DNA of 64,000 nt. Source: Hippophae tibetana (taxonomy: Eukaryota > Streptophyta > Magnoliopsida > Rosales > Elaeagnaceae). The translations under genes were made by a program, and so were the position numbers. The notes below the pieces were generated by a model, which was not told where the DNA came from, did no database searches, and saw only the letters and a program-made list of their open reading frames with translations. Below, in pieces: positions 50,219-62,891 of this stretch (its first letter is position 1; every line of letters begins with the position of its first letter). Where the stretch lies: assembly GCA_037013495.1 (NCBI GenBank), contig CM072809.1, forward strand, positions 8,751,001 to 8,815,000, given 5' to 3'.

Positions 50219-52761
50219 ATGAAGAAACGGTCTTCAAATAGTGAGGAAAGTGGAGGAAAGGAACTTACAGGGTCCAAATCGATTGATTTCAAGGGAAAGA
50301 ATATGAAGAAAAGGGGAAATAAGATGTCGGGAGGCCTTTCACTCGATTCCTTTGCTAATGCTAAATCAAATCACAACTACTTCAACCCTGCTTTGATAAG
50401 TATGATTTACCAGACATCCCATTACTTTTTTTTTCTTATAGCAATTTCGTTGAAAGATTAATATTTTTGCTCATTATTCGTGAACTTATTCTGATTCACT
50501 AATTTGAGTTAGCGGTACTTGAAGATTACTGGGTTTTATGAAGAGTCTTTTTTGTCTATTTTCTAATTTTATTCGTTAACTTGTTATTTTTTTTGGATTA
50601 ATTTTTTTGCGTTATTGGTAGTGTGGTACTATTTGTTGAAGTACATGAAGCTAAATTCAAGGTTGTTAATTAGTATGCTATAGAAGATAAGGAATTGTTT
50701 CAATTGCAATGCAAGTTGTGAGCTATCTTAGTTTTATATTAATAAAGCAAAGAAAGCTTAGTAGACTTCATAAGTTTATTTCTTTCCTTAGACTTGATAA
50801 AAGTTTCAGTCTATCTTTTAATTGTTACACATACTTTCTTTGCTATATTTAAATAAATAAATAAATAAATTAGTAACAAATCCCATCTGGTCAACTGATT
50901 CTGATGGCTGATGATACTTTACATGTTGCTAGGATTACTCTTAAGTTCATTTATGTTTTATCTCTTTGCTGTGGATATGACCAATTTCATCAAGGAACAA
51001 TAGTGACATGCTAGCAGAACTGTAAACGAGAAAGTTGTTATCAATTGTTTCTGCTAACAAGATAAATAGCATGATGTAATTAAATTCATGAATGATGTTG
51101 TTGGGGATAGAACGTGTACTCAATTGCATTATCTTTATTTTTCTGCTCAAATGAGTCACCTTTAATTATCCTTTGGTGGAAACTTGAAACTTTAAATCAA
51201 GGAGGACAGTATTATAGATTGCATCACCTAATGTGCGATCCATCATTACTGACATTGGCTTTGTTTTCATTCAAGTACCTCATAAGAGACAATATAGTGT
51301 CTGTTGAGTGTAGTTATTATGCAACAATAACTTTTCTAGACTTTTATACAATTGAAATTAAGCTTGAATACCTTTGAAATTAATATAATGATATTGGATT
51401 TAAGGTTGTAAAGTTACTGCACTAAACTGTATCACCCAAAAAAAACCGGCCAACAGGCCTCTACAACTGTAACCTAGTGTTATCTCTTGTTCTTTGATGT
51501 GGACATGATCAATTCATGTGGTAACAATAATATCATGCTAGCAACATTGTATAATAAAGTTGTTATTGTGGTTCGCTTGACCAAGTCTTTAACTATTTTG
51601 ATGTTTTTTTCTTCCTCTTGCATAATCCTTATTTTTCTGCTCAAACAAGTTGCCTTTGATGATTCTTTGGTTAGTACTATAAATAGAGGAGGAAAACATT
51701 TTAGATTCCATCACCCAATTGACAAATTCTGATGCCAACCTAACCAGATATCCATTGTTTCTAACCCCGGCATTGCTTTCATTCACATAACTAATAAGAG
51801 ACAAGACAATGTGCATGAGTGTGCTGGGTGCAGTTATCAACATTAAGCTTGAATACCTAGAATTTTTTTGAGTGATAGTTGGAATTTATTTTTTCTGTCT
51901 CTGTATAATCAACTTTTTTCTTTTGCATATTTGACCCTTTTTACTGTTCTGTTTATCTTTCTATCTTTTGTTTTTTTAGAGAAGAAAAGAGAGTTCTATA
52001 AGAATGCCAAGTATGTAAACAAGTATAAGAAGTCAATAAAGCAACAAAATCAACAAATAGATCTCCCAGATATAAAACCTCCTCAGGTTTGATACTAGCT
52101 CTACCTTTTGCCATTAGCCTTTTTCTGATTTTATTTTCAAAAATGGTTTGAGATTAATAAGTAGTATGTCTATGTTTTATAGTTGTTTCATAAATGACTA
52201 CCACGTGTGTTGAATCCACAGCTTATGACTTGTACCCTTAGTATTGTTTTGTACATTGTGTAAATTCTAATACAGCATCTGGATTCCATGTTTTGTAGAG
52301 TGGATCAAATTAACATGCATTATAAATTTTTCCTTTATTCTTTTCACTAACACTGTTAGTTAATGCTGGTATTTCTTATTCAGAATTTAGTTCCTCTATA
52401 AATCGAATTTAAATTGCATTTTAGAACCCTTTTATCCTCTTAGGTTACATATCTTTTTTGTTGACCGTTACAGGATGATGCCGGTACAGTGGACAATAGT
52501 GTTAGAAATAAGAAAAACTGCAAGAAGAAAGAGACTGTTGGTTTGAAACAGTTGTACGACAGGAAGCGTGAAGAAGAAGAGAAAGCAAGGATGGAAAGGG
52601 AAGCCATCATTCGGGTGAAGAAGGAAGAAAAGGAAAAGGCCCTAGCACGGAGAAAGGCTACAAGAGAGATGATGTTGAAGAAAAATCGTAAAGGTCAGCC
52701 AGTTATGAAGTACAGAATCGATCATCTTTTGGAGACGATTCAAGGTTCAACATCAAAGTAA
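50219..52761 (+). CDS. FYV7/TAP26-like rRNA-processing protein
   Basis: Exons 50219-50399, 51980-52086 and 52474-52761 join in frame to 191 residues. The protein is highly basic: MKKRSSNSEESGGKELTG start, KKKREFYKNAKYVNKYKKSI in the middle, and a charged coiled-coil helix (YDRKREEEEKARMEREAIIR, KKEEKEKALARRKATREMML) followed by KGQPVMKYRIDHLLETIQGS at the C-terminus. The KGQP-MKYRIDHLLETI ending is typical of plant proteins grouped with yeast FYV7 and animal CCDC59/TAP26, which help process 35S pre-rRNA in the nucleolus. Assignment rests on memory of the family pattern. The start is the first ATG downstream of a GC-rich 5' region and opens a Lys/Ser-rich nuclear-type N-terminus. Confidence 0.78.
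50950..51865. repeat. Tandem direct duplication inside intron 1 of the FYV7-like gene
   Basis: Segment about 50955-51375 is repeated at about 51481-51865. Matching phrases in order are TTATCTCTTTGCTGTGGATA / TTATCTCTTGTTCTTTGATG, ATGCTAGCA, CTTATTTTTCTGCTCAAA, TAGATTSCATCACC, ATTGGCTTTGTTTTCATTCA / ATTGCTTTCATTCA, TAAGAGACAA and AAGCTTGAATACCT. Similarity is moderate, so the duplication is old. Confidence 0.85.
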
Positions 52762-53662
52762 AAAGTCTGTTGAGAAAATATCCAACTGCAATCTGAGTTT
52801 TTTTTTTCAATTTTTATTTAATAGGCTAAAAACAGAGTATGAATGATAATAATGTAGTTTTGTTATTGTAAAGGTTGAATCAGCTCAGATTAGTGTATGT
52901 TAAACTATGCTGAGTTATATAAAACACTTGAAATGATCAATTTAGCCTAGAACTTGTTAATTCTATCGCTTTGATTGAAGAAAGTATTCATGGGTTATAG
53001 CCTTATGGGACAATTCTAATTTGGTAATCCAGGATTCAGTAGAAACTATATGTTTGTAAGTTGAACTTTATTTGCAACTTGTTTTGAACTTTATTACAAG
53101 GGCTATCATAACGTGGAGTAAAACTTGAGCTCTAGATCTAGATTATTTTAGTCGACTAGGGAACTACGTTTTTTGATCCATCAATATTTTTGCTTGTTGG
53201 TTGTGCTAATCTGAACCTATAATTTAATTTCTTAGTGTTTGATATTGGATAATGGATGACTCAACCTCAAGTAGTCTTCAGTTAATTTCTTATCTTGGTA
53301 GTAATCAAGAGATCATTCTCAATTCCTACCAAAACAGAAACAAGAAAGTCAGAAATGATTTTCTGCAACTATAACTACACAAACAAAAAAATGATCATCA
53401 GAGTTTTAAATTTGCTTTTGAAGATCTCAACATTCATAACCGTGAAACGTTTACATCAGAAAGCAGGATTGCTTGCAGCCATGTAAAAAGACAAATTCTT
53501 TTATTTTGTGATCTTTTTTTCCAAATGATATCATTAGGATTCTTATGAAAGAAAAAAAACCAAGAAGAACTTTAGAAGGAAGTACTAATTAGAACCCTTA
53601 CAATTAAACCAGGAAAAACTCCTGACCAGCATGTATGACAAGTTTGAATCAGCAAAAAATCA
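52762..53662. other. 3' flank of the FYV7-like gene
   Basis: Probably 3' UTR then intergenic DNA. No further coding frame is recognised. Confidence 0.45.
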
Positions 53663-53809
53663 TCAAGCCATGCGATGAACCACAAGAACATGGCGGCGTT
53701 GAGGTACCTGACAGATTATTACAAAAGTGATGGCTATAACAAAGATCATTAGAATTTGCATAACAACCACAGCAGCATCTTCTAGCAAGCAATTTATAAG
53801 CTTCCCCAT
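53663..53809 (-). CDS. Candidate 48-residue membrane peptide, unrecognised
   Basis: The minus strand opens MGKLINCLLEDAAVVVMQIL, continues through a hydrophobic run to about residue 33 (MIFVIAITFVIICQV) and ends in a basic tail PQRRHVLVVHRMA. This reads as a single membrane helix with a positive C-terminal side. The Met (53809) is the first with sensible downstream composition; the frame stays open upstream to 53941 through a CAGG/CAGA repeat (53846-53862), which looks untranslated. I recognise no family and there is no second line of evidence such as introns. It could be a real short plant gene or chance. Confidence 0.3.
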   Translation of the reverse strand: MGKLINCLLEDAAVVVMQILMIFVIAITFVIICQVPQRRHVLVVHRMA

Positions 53810-53941
53810 GTGATTTGCCCAAACAAGCACTTGTTTCTCTGTCTGCCTGTCTGCCTGCCTGCCTGGTGAATAGTGAGAAGAACAAGAAGAAATCCAATAC
53901 AATTGGAATTTGGAAATATAGGAGTATTTCAATCTATGCAA

Positions 53942-56900
53942 GCCAAGTCAAGTCAAGTCTTTGCTTTGAGGCTCTGCTGTCATATCATTGTCATACTTTA
54001 AATTTTAAGAGTAAATGTTATATTAATTAGGTTGTTATATTTATCAAGTGATTGTGTTAGCATTGCATTAAATATAAAATTAAGATATAAAATGTTGAAT
54101 TAAATGTGTAACCATTTATTATATCATTACATGTTGATTGATGTCTAATCATTTTTCATTAATTTAATATTACTGGTAAATGTTCGTTTAATCACAAGTT
54201 CTCAATTTAATGATATTGACTTCACACGGCTTTAAGATAATATATCGTGATGCCTACTCCAATTTTATTTTTTTCTGAATAATATTAATTTCCCTATCGA
54301 GGCGGCCGTGTTAATTGAATTGGTTTTATCTGGTGGAGACGTCCTCTATTTTTTGTATGGAATCGAAAAGGTAATGCTTTTGTCACGAAATAACCATCAA
54401 ATTAACTTTATAAAAGAAGAATCAAAGACCATGAACCATAGCTCTGTAATTTTAGTCATGTAATGTATTTTTATTCTCAATCAAATCACACAACTAATTT
54501 ACCGTACTTATATGAAATTCCTTTTAATTACATAAGGTATATTGTAACACGATTTCAAGAGTCATATAAATAATATATTAACACGATTTCAATAGTTATA
54601 TAAATAACATATAGTAACTATTATATTGTTTAGCAATTGAATAATATATAAAACGCATTAAAATTATATCTTTATATATAATATATTATATATGTTTTCA
54701 TATTTTGTATATATTATCTAAATTTTCAACTCTAATCGAAACAACATCTTATATTTTTTTTAATCTGATGTAAGGTCATATTTTTTTTAATTCAATATAA
54801 GTAGTTATATTTTTTAATTGAAATGAGGTGAATTCATTGATAGTAATCTAAACAAAATTATCAAATGCAACTATTGGTTGAAAATATGATAAGAACTACG
54901 TCCCGTTTTATTATTATTATCAGTATTTTGATTCATTTTATTGATGTTATGAAATTATATTCTTTTGGTATTTTTATTGAATAATTTGATATAAAATTAT
55001 AAATTTTTAAAATAAATTAATGTTAATTTGAGAAAAAAATAATCAATTTACAAAAAAAAAATTGAGAATAGATAATAAAACTGTCGATTCTACATCATTA
55101 GTTTCTGTATAGTTGTTCCTTCTCACTCAATTGGATGTTAGATCCAACACTTTACAAACCTACATTAGAACTTAGAAATCTTTATTACATAGATTGATAT
55201 ACTCTGATCTATTTTTATCAATTCTGTTTAGTTGCAATCTTTTTTTAATTAAATGTTATTTGTAGTTCGATAGGTTATTTGAATAATACTGTTAAGTTAC
55301 TTTGACAGTTTATAAGTCTATATAATCTTTAATTCAATGAGATCTTATTAAGTTGAGTTAGTTATGATTTTTTAAGTTGTTATTAGAATTATATTCTTAG
55401 CTTCTTTACTCCCATCGACGCCCAAATAGTACGTTCACTTCCAAACTTCACTTAGTCAGTGTCAACCAAGATCACCTGTCAACGTAGAAGGGGTTGTTAA
55501 ATTTCACATCGAGCAAGAATATTAAATATGGATTTCTAAATATGACAACTTAAAGTTTTTTTTCCTTTATTTTTCTTTCTAAAATATTGACTTTTTAGAC
55601 TCATAACCCTCTATATTGTGTTTTTAATTTTATTTATTTATTATTGAATATTATTTATGTGTTATTTTTCTATCATTCTTTTATTATTATCAAGTTTTCA
55701 GTCTAGGTAAAGATATTGAAAAGTAGGAAAATTTAAGATAAAACAGTTCCATGTATTATTAGAGTAAATAAATTATTTTACTATTAAATTTTAAGATTAA
55801 TAATTTTAATTTTTTTGGTTACTTTCGTAACAATAAATTTTGTCAATGTTATCAAAACATCATCTAAATCAATCAATTAACAAAAAAATTAACGGTAAAT
55901 CACACGACAAATCCTACAGTTGACTCTAAAACCCTAATTTCATTAGTTAATTATCCTAATGCCATTCATACTCCCAAATCAGCCTTTTATTTTGCGAATA
56001 GCATCAAATCTGCATGAACACCCAACAACTAGAAGATCGTTATGGTGGCATCGAAAAAAAAAACGAGGAAGAATTAGAAAAGCAAAATAGTGAAAGATGT
56101 GTTATTGTGTAAGTGTGTGGAAAGAGTTATCACAGTGAGAAAAGTAGGAAGAAAAACGACAATGGCAATTGTTGCATGAAATCATTATAAGGATGCAATT
56201 CCTCAAACATCCAAACTGTGGGTTTGTGAGTGATGTCTCATTATTTTAGGGAACCCACAAACAAAGAAGATGTCAATGGCTCATAAATAATAGCAGTAGC
56301 CAAGAAGAAGAGTCGAGAAGAGAAACTAGATAGTGGAAATAGCAATTACAATGAAAGGAAGTATAGGAAGAGAAGAAGTGATGACGGACAATATTGTATT
56401 AAACCATTGAAATTCAGCTTTTAGAACCCCTGTTAATTAATTTACATTAATAATATTTTTATAACATTTATAAAATTTAATGATATAAAAATAAAATAAA
56501 ATAATTTGATAATATTTTTATAATAATCTCAAATCTCGTTAATATATTTACTCATTTCATAATATATATTACTTAAGAAAATATGAAAAATTGCGAATGA
56601 AGTTAATTTGTTACACAATCCGTTACTTCACTCTCTCAACAATTGAGATCTATAACTAAGTGAATAGTGAAAATTTATCATTTAGATTTCAAGTTAAGAT
56701 AATATAAAAAATTATAACCACTAATCATATTCCAATGAAAAATGATCAATTATCCTAAGTTTTTAACAATTTATTACAATTAAATATTTAAACAATTGAG
56801 ATCTATAATAATATGAAAGTCATATCTAATAAAGTATAACTATAATTTAGAAAGAAATTTATACAAAATTATTAAATAAACACAAGACAAGACATGAATA

Positions 56901-57621
56901 CTTACAACTAAAATTATAACTTAAGATAAGATGTTAATTAATGATATTTATAATACAATTCATTAATTTTTAACATTAAGATAAGATATTATTTATATAA
57001 AATAAGATAATATTATATTATAAATTTATTAAGATACCTGTACATCTTTCTACCTAAAAATACAATAGATCCAACAATACTCTACTTTAACTGATACTAT
57101 ATCGTTAAAAACAAAGCGATAGATAATACAGCAAGAACCACAGTAAGTAAAAGAGTTAAACGAAATAATAGAGGAGAGAAAAAATAACAATGATAACGAT
57201 GAAGATGAAGATGATCATGATGATTATAGCTAAAAATAAATAAAACATGTGATCATCATCAGCCCATAAAAGTGCACACTACTTTTCCAGCTTTTTCTTT
57301 ATTATTATTATTATTTGCTTCTATGCTTTTGTTGCTAAAATCTCACCACCTCCTTATCTCTTATCAGTAGTCAGTCACAGACACATGTTTCCCTCTTTCA
57401 CCCTCATTTTAATTATTTAATGTTATTCTTTGCATCATGTGTCAACATCTGGTGGGGCTGGGTAGGAGTGTGGGTGTGTCTGTGATACGTAATTTTCAAT
57501 CTACCTGTCCTTGACTCTTTAACATATTATTTCTTTACCTTGGATTTTCCCTTTTCTAGCTTGAAATTTTATTTTTGATTTCTCTTTTCTCTGGTGAATT
57601 TTCTATCTAATCGCTGTGGTT
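53942..57621. other. AT-rich intergenic DNA, no gene seen
   Basis: No recognised coding frame. Around 55900-56420 the sequence is less AT-rich and purine-rich, resembling an old insertion, but nothing can be named. Scattered GAT/ATC triplets lie at 57190-57260. Confidence 0.45.
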
Positions 57622-57687
57622 GGGAGGGGAAGGGTGGGGGGTGTTTGTGATATTTGATATTGGTGGTTGGGTGGGTGGGTGGGTGGG
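57622..57687 (+). promoter_or_regulatory. Two adjacent G-quadruplex motifs
   Basis: First motif 57622-57641: G3-A-G4-AA-G3-T-G6. Second motif 57669-57687: five G3 tracts separated by single T. Both fit the strict four-tract G-quadruplex rule with very short loops, which favours stable parallel folds. A TATA-like TATAAAAG (57718-57725) lies 31 bases downstream on the same strand. No downstream coding frame is seen. Confidence 0.7.
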
Positions 57688-57729
57688 TAATAAGCTGAGC
57701 CTCTGAGGTTTGAAGACTATAAAAGAAAG

Positions 57730-59237
57730 CTTGAAACTAAGAAAAAAAGGAGTGGACACAATCCAATGTAGTCGCATCATTCACGTGATTCTCTCCCTCT
57801 TATCTCAATAAAATTTAATCATTAAGTCTACAACAAATTTTAAGAGGTTGTTAACACGGTTTCTAAACTTGGAAATAAATATATACAATTTTATTTATAT
57901 ACTTTTTAAAAAGTTGAACGACTTCCATCATACTACGTTGAAATCATATATATTTATAAGCATATTCAAAGTATGATATAATTGACCTAAATTTTAAAGA
58001 AAACTTGAGATTACCTTGTGGTTCAGTTAAATTACCATATAACTCTCTCTTTGGTTGGCTAGGTAAACATCAATTTTCTTTGTATTAATTACCCCTTGTG
58101 ATTTGTTGGTGTTTAAGGCATTTCCTCAACCACTTCTAATAACTGAATTTTTTTATAGGAAAAAAATATGAAAGCACTTTTTTTATAAATTAAATACATT
58201 AATAAAATTTTATTACATATCATTTTACTCTTTATTTTTGACACTTTCTTTGATTTTTTGAGACCTTTTTTATCTTAAAACATCTACAGAACCTGAATCA
58301 GCTTCAAATAAATTTTACTTCAAATCTTTTCCCCCGAAATAAATCAAAAATTAACAACAAATAACTAAAATATCTAAAATAATATCAATAGAATGACTAA
58401 AAATACAACAATTTTAAAAATGTAACTAATATATCCAAAGTAAAATAATCAAATAGTTCATGCGTACCCTTCATTATATGCCTTACGAATTCTCTCTTAG
58501 TCTTCTACGAGTACACGATTTTCCTTCGCAGCAGGTATTTACTTACCTAACCGAGAATGGACAATCATGTCACTTTCCAAACACTAATCTAACTTTGACT
58601 AAGCGGGACACTTTTACAAGCAAACGTTTTCCTAGTAGAGAAAACTTCAAAATCAATCGGAATTGATATTTGATAGGAGTAGGGGGAGGAACTAGAATTT
58701 GGTAACCGTCATAAACTGTGTATGTTCCAAAGTCCAAACAGACAATTCAGTGTTAAACTTCAAAAAACCCAAGGGGGGTTAACTACAATTATGATGTATA
58801 AAAATAGGATAATTTTATTCACTGAAAATGGCTAACAACCATACAAAAGGATCACCATGGTAACTACTTCCTGCTGAAAATAATGCGGCCAAAATGGGAA
58901 AGCACCCATGAAATAAGTTTGCAGATACCCAGATATACATCATGGTTACAAGTTACTGTGCCGCAAAAAAATAATCATAAAAATAAAATGACTGTTCAAT
59001 GCATAATATCACAAACGATAAGAGTTTCTCTTTATTACTAACTACTAATATGAATACCACAGCTCAGCCAGATAGTAAAATGAATGGCATTCGAGCTCTT
59101 GAGCCCCTCTGTATACCCTAATTTACCCCATTCCAGTTCAAATCAGAGCTGCACATACATTAGACTACATATAATTAAATTAAATGGCCTATGAATGAGC
59201 ACCATATAGAGCTTGTACCTGCTATATTCATTCCAGA
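57730..59237. other. Intergenic DNA and TIR1 3' UTR side
   Basis: No gene is recognised up to about 58700. The TIR1 transcript is expected to end within about 58760-59397. Confidence 0.45.
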
Positions 59238-59442
59238 CATCAAAGGTGTGTTTGATTGATGGGGCATAAATCCTTCAAGAGAGCTGTCAAGAATGCCTTA
59301 ATGCAGAATCTTCTTCCGTGATCCAAACAAAGCCCCATTCATTACAAAAAACATCAAAGGACTTTGATTGATGCAGCCTAATCCTTCGCGATATCTGTCA
59401 AGGAATCCTTAACGCCTCTTCTTCCATGGTCCAAACAAAGCC
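59238..59442 (-). repeat. 111-bp tandem duplication across the TIR1 stop codon
   Basis: Copy 59352-59442 covers the last codons, stop and beginning of the 3' UTR of TIR1; copy 59238-59334 repeats it entirely in the 3' UTR. Both contain, on the plus strand, CATCAAAGG, TTTGATTGATG, CTGTCAAG, TCTTCTTCC and ATCCAAACAAAGCC or GTCCAAACAAAGCC. The outer copy still reads GFVWITEEDSALRHS then a stop, aligned with the gene's own [14 protein letters not shown] and stop. Confidence 0.9.
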
Positions 59443-62400
59443 AGGCATATCACGCCTTGGACCGGCAACAGACCTGTATATGTAGAGCTTCTCAACAGGA
59501 CAGACATTAGCCCTTGTGTCTGGGGATCCTCTCTCATCAATAATTTCAACATTAAGCCTTGGCATCCTCTGACCTAGCAGTCTACATGCTCCATAACTCA
59601 CCGAGCAAGAAGACATCCAAAGGGATCGCATTGTCTCCAGCTTTGCAGCATTGGCCAAAAGAGCCTTGTCACCAAAAGGACAGTCCCTAATCTCCAGTTT
59701 TCTGAGATTCTCACACCCAGATAACACGTGATGTAGCCCCAAATCACTATCCCCAGCAAAAGCCAATGATAGCATCTCTAGTTTTTTCCCATATGTACCG
59801 AAATACTCGAATGCACGATCAGTAAGGAGACCAGAGACAGATAACCTCTGAAGATCTTTGCAGTGCTCAACAATGGCTCCAAAACCAACATCAAGTGGTT
59901 CAAGGGTAATGTAATCAGGAGTTCGTGGCTCAATAATACAAAGACGAAAGCAAGTGAAACTAGGTTGATTCCTGGCAATGGTAATTAAGGCATCATTGGA
60001 CATCTGACGGCAGAAATACAAAACTGACTGGAGCTTTGGGCAGCCTTCTGAAACAGAGACAAGGCCCCGCTCTGTTAATGACACGTTAGCTTCTGCCACA
60101 AATGGGTCTGATGGAAACACCCTCAATTCTCGCAAATCCTTGCAAGAAGCTGCAACAGCACCAAGACCAACATCTTCAATGTAATCAAGTACCTGCAACC
60201 ACGAAATTATCAGATAAAGTACAGTAACATCAATCAATTAGAAAGTACTTGCACCTGCATGCTCTAACAATCGAAAAGAAACATCTAAAACCACAAATGG
60301 CACAACATGTAGGTAAATAACGAGCATAATACTGATAAATTGGTCATATGTACCCATAAGCATTGCAAGTTTGGACATTGGCTCACAAGCTTGATAAGAT
60401 CAGGGCTCTGGATAGTTGCATAGCTCAAATTCAATGTTGTCAACCCAGGACATATGGAATAAACAGCAGGAAGATATGCAGGGACTGCGTCCCAAAAGCC
60501 AGATAAAGTCTTGAGTTCCTTGCAGCCTGAGAAAGATTGGGCTAAGTTTGAAAAGACATCAGGTTGCAACTCAGCAGAGTAAGCACCGGTACCCAAATCA
60601 ACCAGTTGGGGTGCACGGCGAACAAGGTTTGCTAGTTTCTCAAGGGGCACGGCTCGATTAAGCCGGAGCTTCTTCAAATTAGGACACCGAGCCACAAGAC
60701 GCTCTAGGGCCGTGAAGCTCACCTCAGACCCCAAGTAGGAAATATTAAGGGAAACCAGTGAGGTGCATGAATCAGGAAAATGACTAAGCCAATGCCCACT
60801 TGAATCTTCCACATCACTCTCCCGCAGGTCTAGTTCTTGGAGATTTCTGCAATAGCAGTAAAGAGACCCAGTTAAGAGAGATTTTTGTGTATTGAGAAAC
60901 AAAATACTTCAATAAAGCCATGAAAAAGATAGAACTAAGCTGTTTTATAGTGGCCATTTACTAGAATTTGCAACATCACCATCATTCGACATTGTCAAGT
61001 AGGGCAACTAGATTTCTATGTTTATAAACTCTATAACACACAGATCTTATAAAGAAAGTCAATTAGTCCCAACTGATTGATATATTCATTTAACCATGAA
61101 TAGATAAATCTATTTTTCTTCAAACAATGTGAAGGATCCTTAAAAAGGCATGTGCTTTAAAAAAAATAAAACTTAAACTTGAGCATTACACTGGTATAAA
61201 GAATTGTGGATAGCTACCAAAGAGAGAATCAAAATAAAAGAAAGAATCTCACGCAATCCAGGGACCAATCATCTAAAAACTTGAAAACAACCCCACGTCA
61301 AAAAAGCTAGTAAAAAAGAAAGAAAAAGCAATGCATATGACTAGGCCAGATTCTATTCATCTATTGCATTAATGATTGAAACGCAATAAGATCCCCTGAG
61401 ATGTAAAGGAACTTCAAGAAGACTTGTTTGCAAGTTTGCAACGAAGATAACTTCCATAGTTTCACCACCATGGCTTCCAAATCTATGGCCAGAGAACATT
61501 TTAAGAAGCAAACGTGTCAATATGAATAACTAAATTATATCACGAACTTCAGCTCAGGAAGAAACAAAATCACAATTCTTAACGACAAGACCATAAAGAT
61601 CTAAAGCAAATATTGCACTTGGGATGAAGTAAAAGACCCAAAAATATAAAAATCTCTTCTCTCTCTCTCAAAATACCTAAACATCAAAGATTTTAGCTGA
61701 AGTTATATAAAAAATGATTCTGCAGTTGCGGGAAAAATAGATCTTATGGCTATAAAGACGTCATAAACTGAAACGACCTCGAAAGTGAACCTAGCCCGAA
61801 AACTCATTGCTCCACTGTTTCAATCCAGTCAAAAACTGAAGTTTCCTAGTAACTGTGCAGTTCAACTACTCATTTCACTCAAAAGGAATCTAAACCATTT
61901 TCTCCAAACCAAAAAACCAAAGAAGGACTGGGAAAAAATCCGAGCTTTGATGTCATTCTACCAGTACATTTGCATCTATGAAAACCAGACAAACTCCGAA
62001 GACATACAACATCAAAAGCAGTAATATAGAAATGAATAATGAGAACATCTTAAAATCCGCACATTTCCGTTCCCAAAAATAAAAACCCATTCAAACAACA
62101 CAATGAACACATCAACGACACAGTGAAAAATAAATAATCCAGACATGAACAAAAATCTACAGACCTGCAATTAGCAGCAATGGCAGCCAGACCGTCGGTA
62201 CTGAAGCCCTCACAAGAAGAGAGCACCAAAACCTTGAAATTCTTGAAGGACTTGGCTACAAGCTCCAAGCTCTCGTCAGTGACGACCATCCTCTTAAGCC
62301 TGATCTCCTCAAGCCAAGGATACGAACTGGACATAGCATCGATCCATGGGAAAACATATCCACCCCAACCCTCCGGTACCAGATTGAAGTCAGCAAAGTG

Positions 62401-62628
62401 AGGCTTTCCTTTTAGCTCAATAGATCTCACTTCAGGGAACCGTCTGATCACGATCTTAGGGCTAACAGCGTAGCAGTTCCCAACAAATATCTTCCTCCTA
62501 CTCCAACGTTCGATCTCGAACCAAGACTTACACACCATCGATATCGCGTTTCGGTCCTTATCGGAATGTATAAACGAGAACACATGCTCAAGAACCTCCT
62601 CTGGAAACGAGCACGCCATTCTCAACAT
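59398..62628 (-). CDS. TIR1: TIR1-type auxin receptor F-box protein
   Basis: Exons 62165-62628, 60354-60846 and 59398-60192 (minus strand) join in frame to 583 residues, against 594 for Arabidopsis TIR1. An N-terminal F-box ([13 protein letters not shown] ... [13 protein letters not shown]) docks to the SKP1/ASK subunit of an SCF ubiquitin ligase. Leucine-rich repeats follow and form the pocket that binds auxin and Aux/IAA degrons in the nucleus. Visible pocket elements are [13 protein letters not shown] (His), [14 protein letters not shown] (Arg) and LSVSGLLTD (Ser). [14 protein letters not shown] and [14 protein letters not shown] place it with TIR1/AFB1 rather than AFB2/3. ATG 62628 is used; the frame further upstream begins without ATG. 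The C-terminus is shortened relative to its own 3' duplicate. It is likely repressed by miR393. Confidence 0.96.
59616..59637 (-). promoter_or_regulatory. miR393 target site in TIR1 exon 3
   Basis: The plus strand reads TCCAAAGGGATCGCATTG then TCTC, almost the miR393 sequence itself, so the TIR1 mRNA carries its near-perfect complement at the codons for TMRSLWMS. miR393 is known to cleave TIR1/AFB mRNAs here and to limit auxin sensitivity. Confidence 0.93.
60847..62164 (-). other. TIR1 intron 1
   Basis: This is a 1318-bp intron with GT donor at 62163-62164 and AG acceptor at 60847-60848. Open frames inside (61785-62024, plus) have no recognised feature. Confidence 0.85.
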
Positions 62629-62891
62629 TCCCACCAACCCAAAACTCTTCAGGAACGAACTATTATGTAAGTGATTTCAACAGCTTAAGATTTAAGAAAT
62701 CGAGTGACCCTTTGTCGTCCCCGGAGCTGAAAAAGATTCAAACTCTGGCTTAGATCTGTTACTCCATTGACGAGCTTGAACTTGCAGATAAAGGTAAGAG
62801 AGAAGAGAGGATAATGATTTTATGTAATTGGCAATAGGTGAGGTTTTTAACTAAGGTTAAATAGGTAAGGTGGAGTACTAGTTATTATGAT

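Noticed and set aside
62629..62637. Upstream start of the TIR1 frame at 62637
   Set aside because: The codon there is TTG; the first ATG is 62628, and the resulting N-terminal length fits TIR1.
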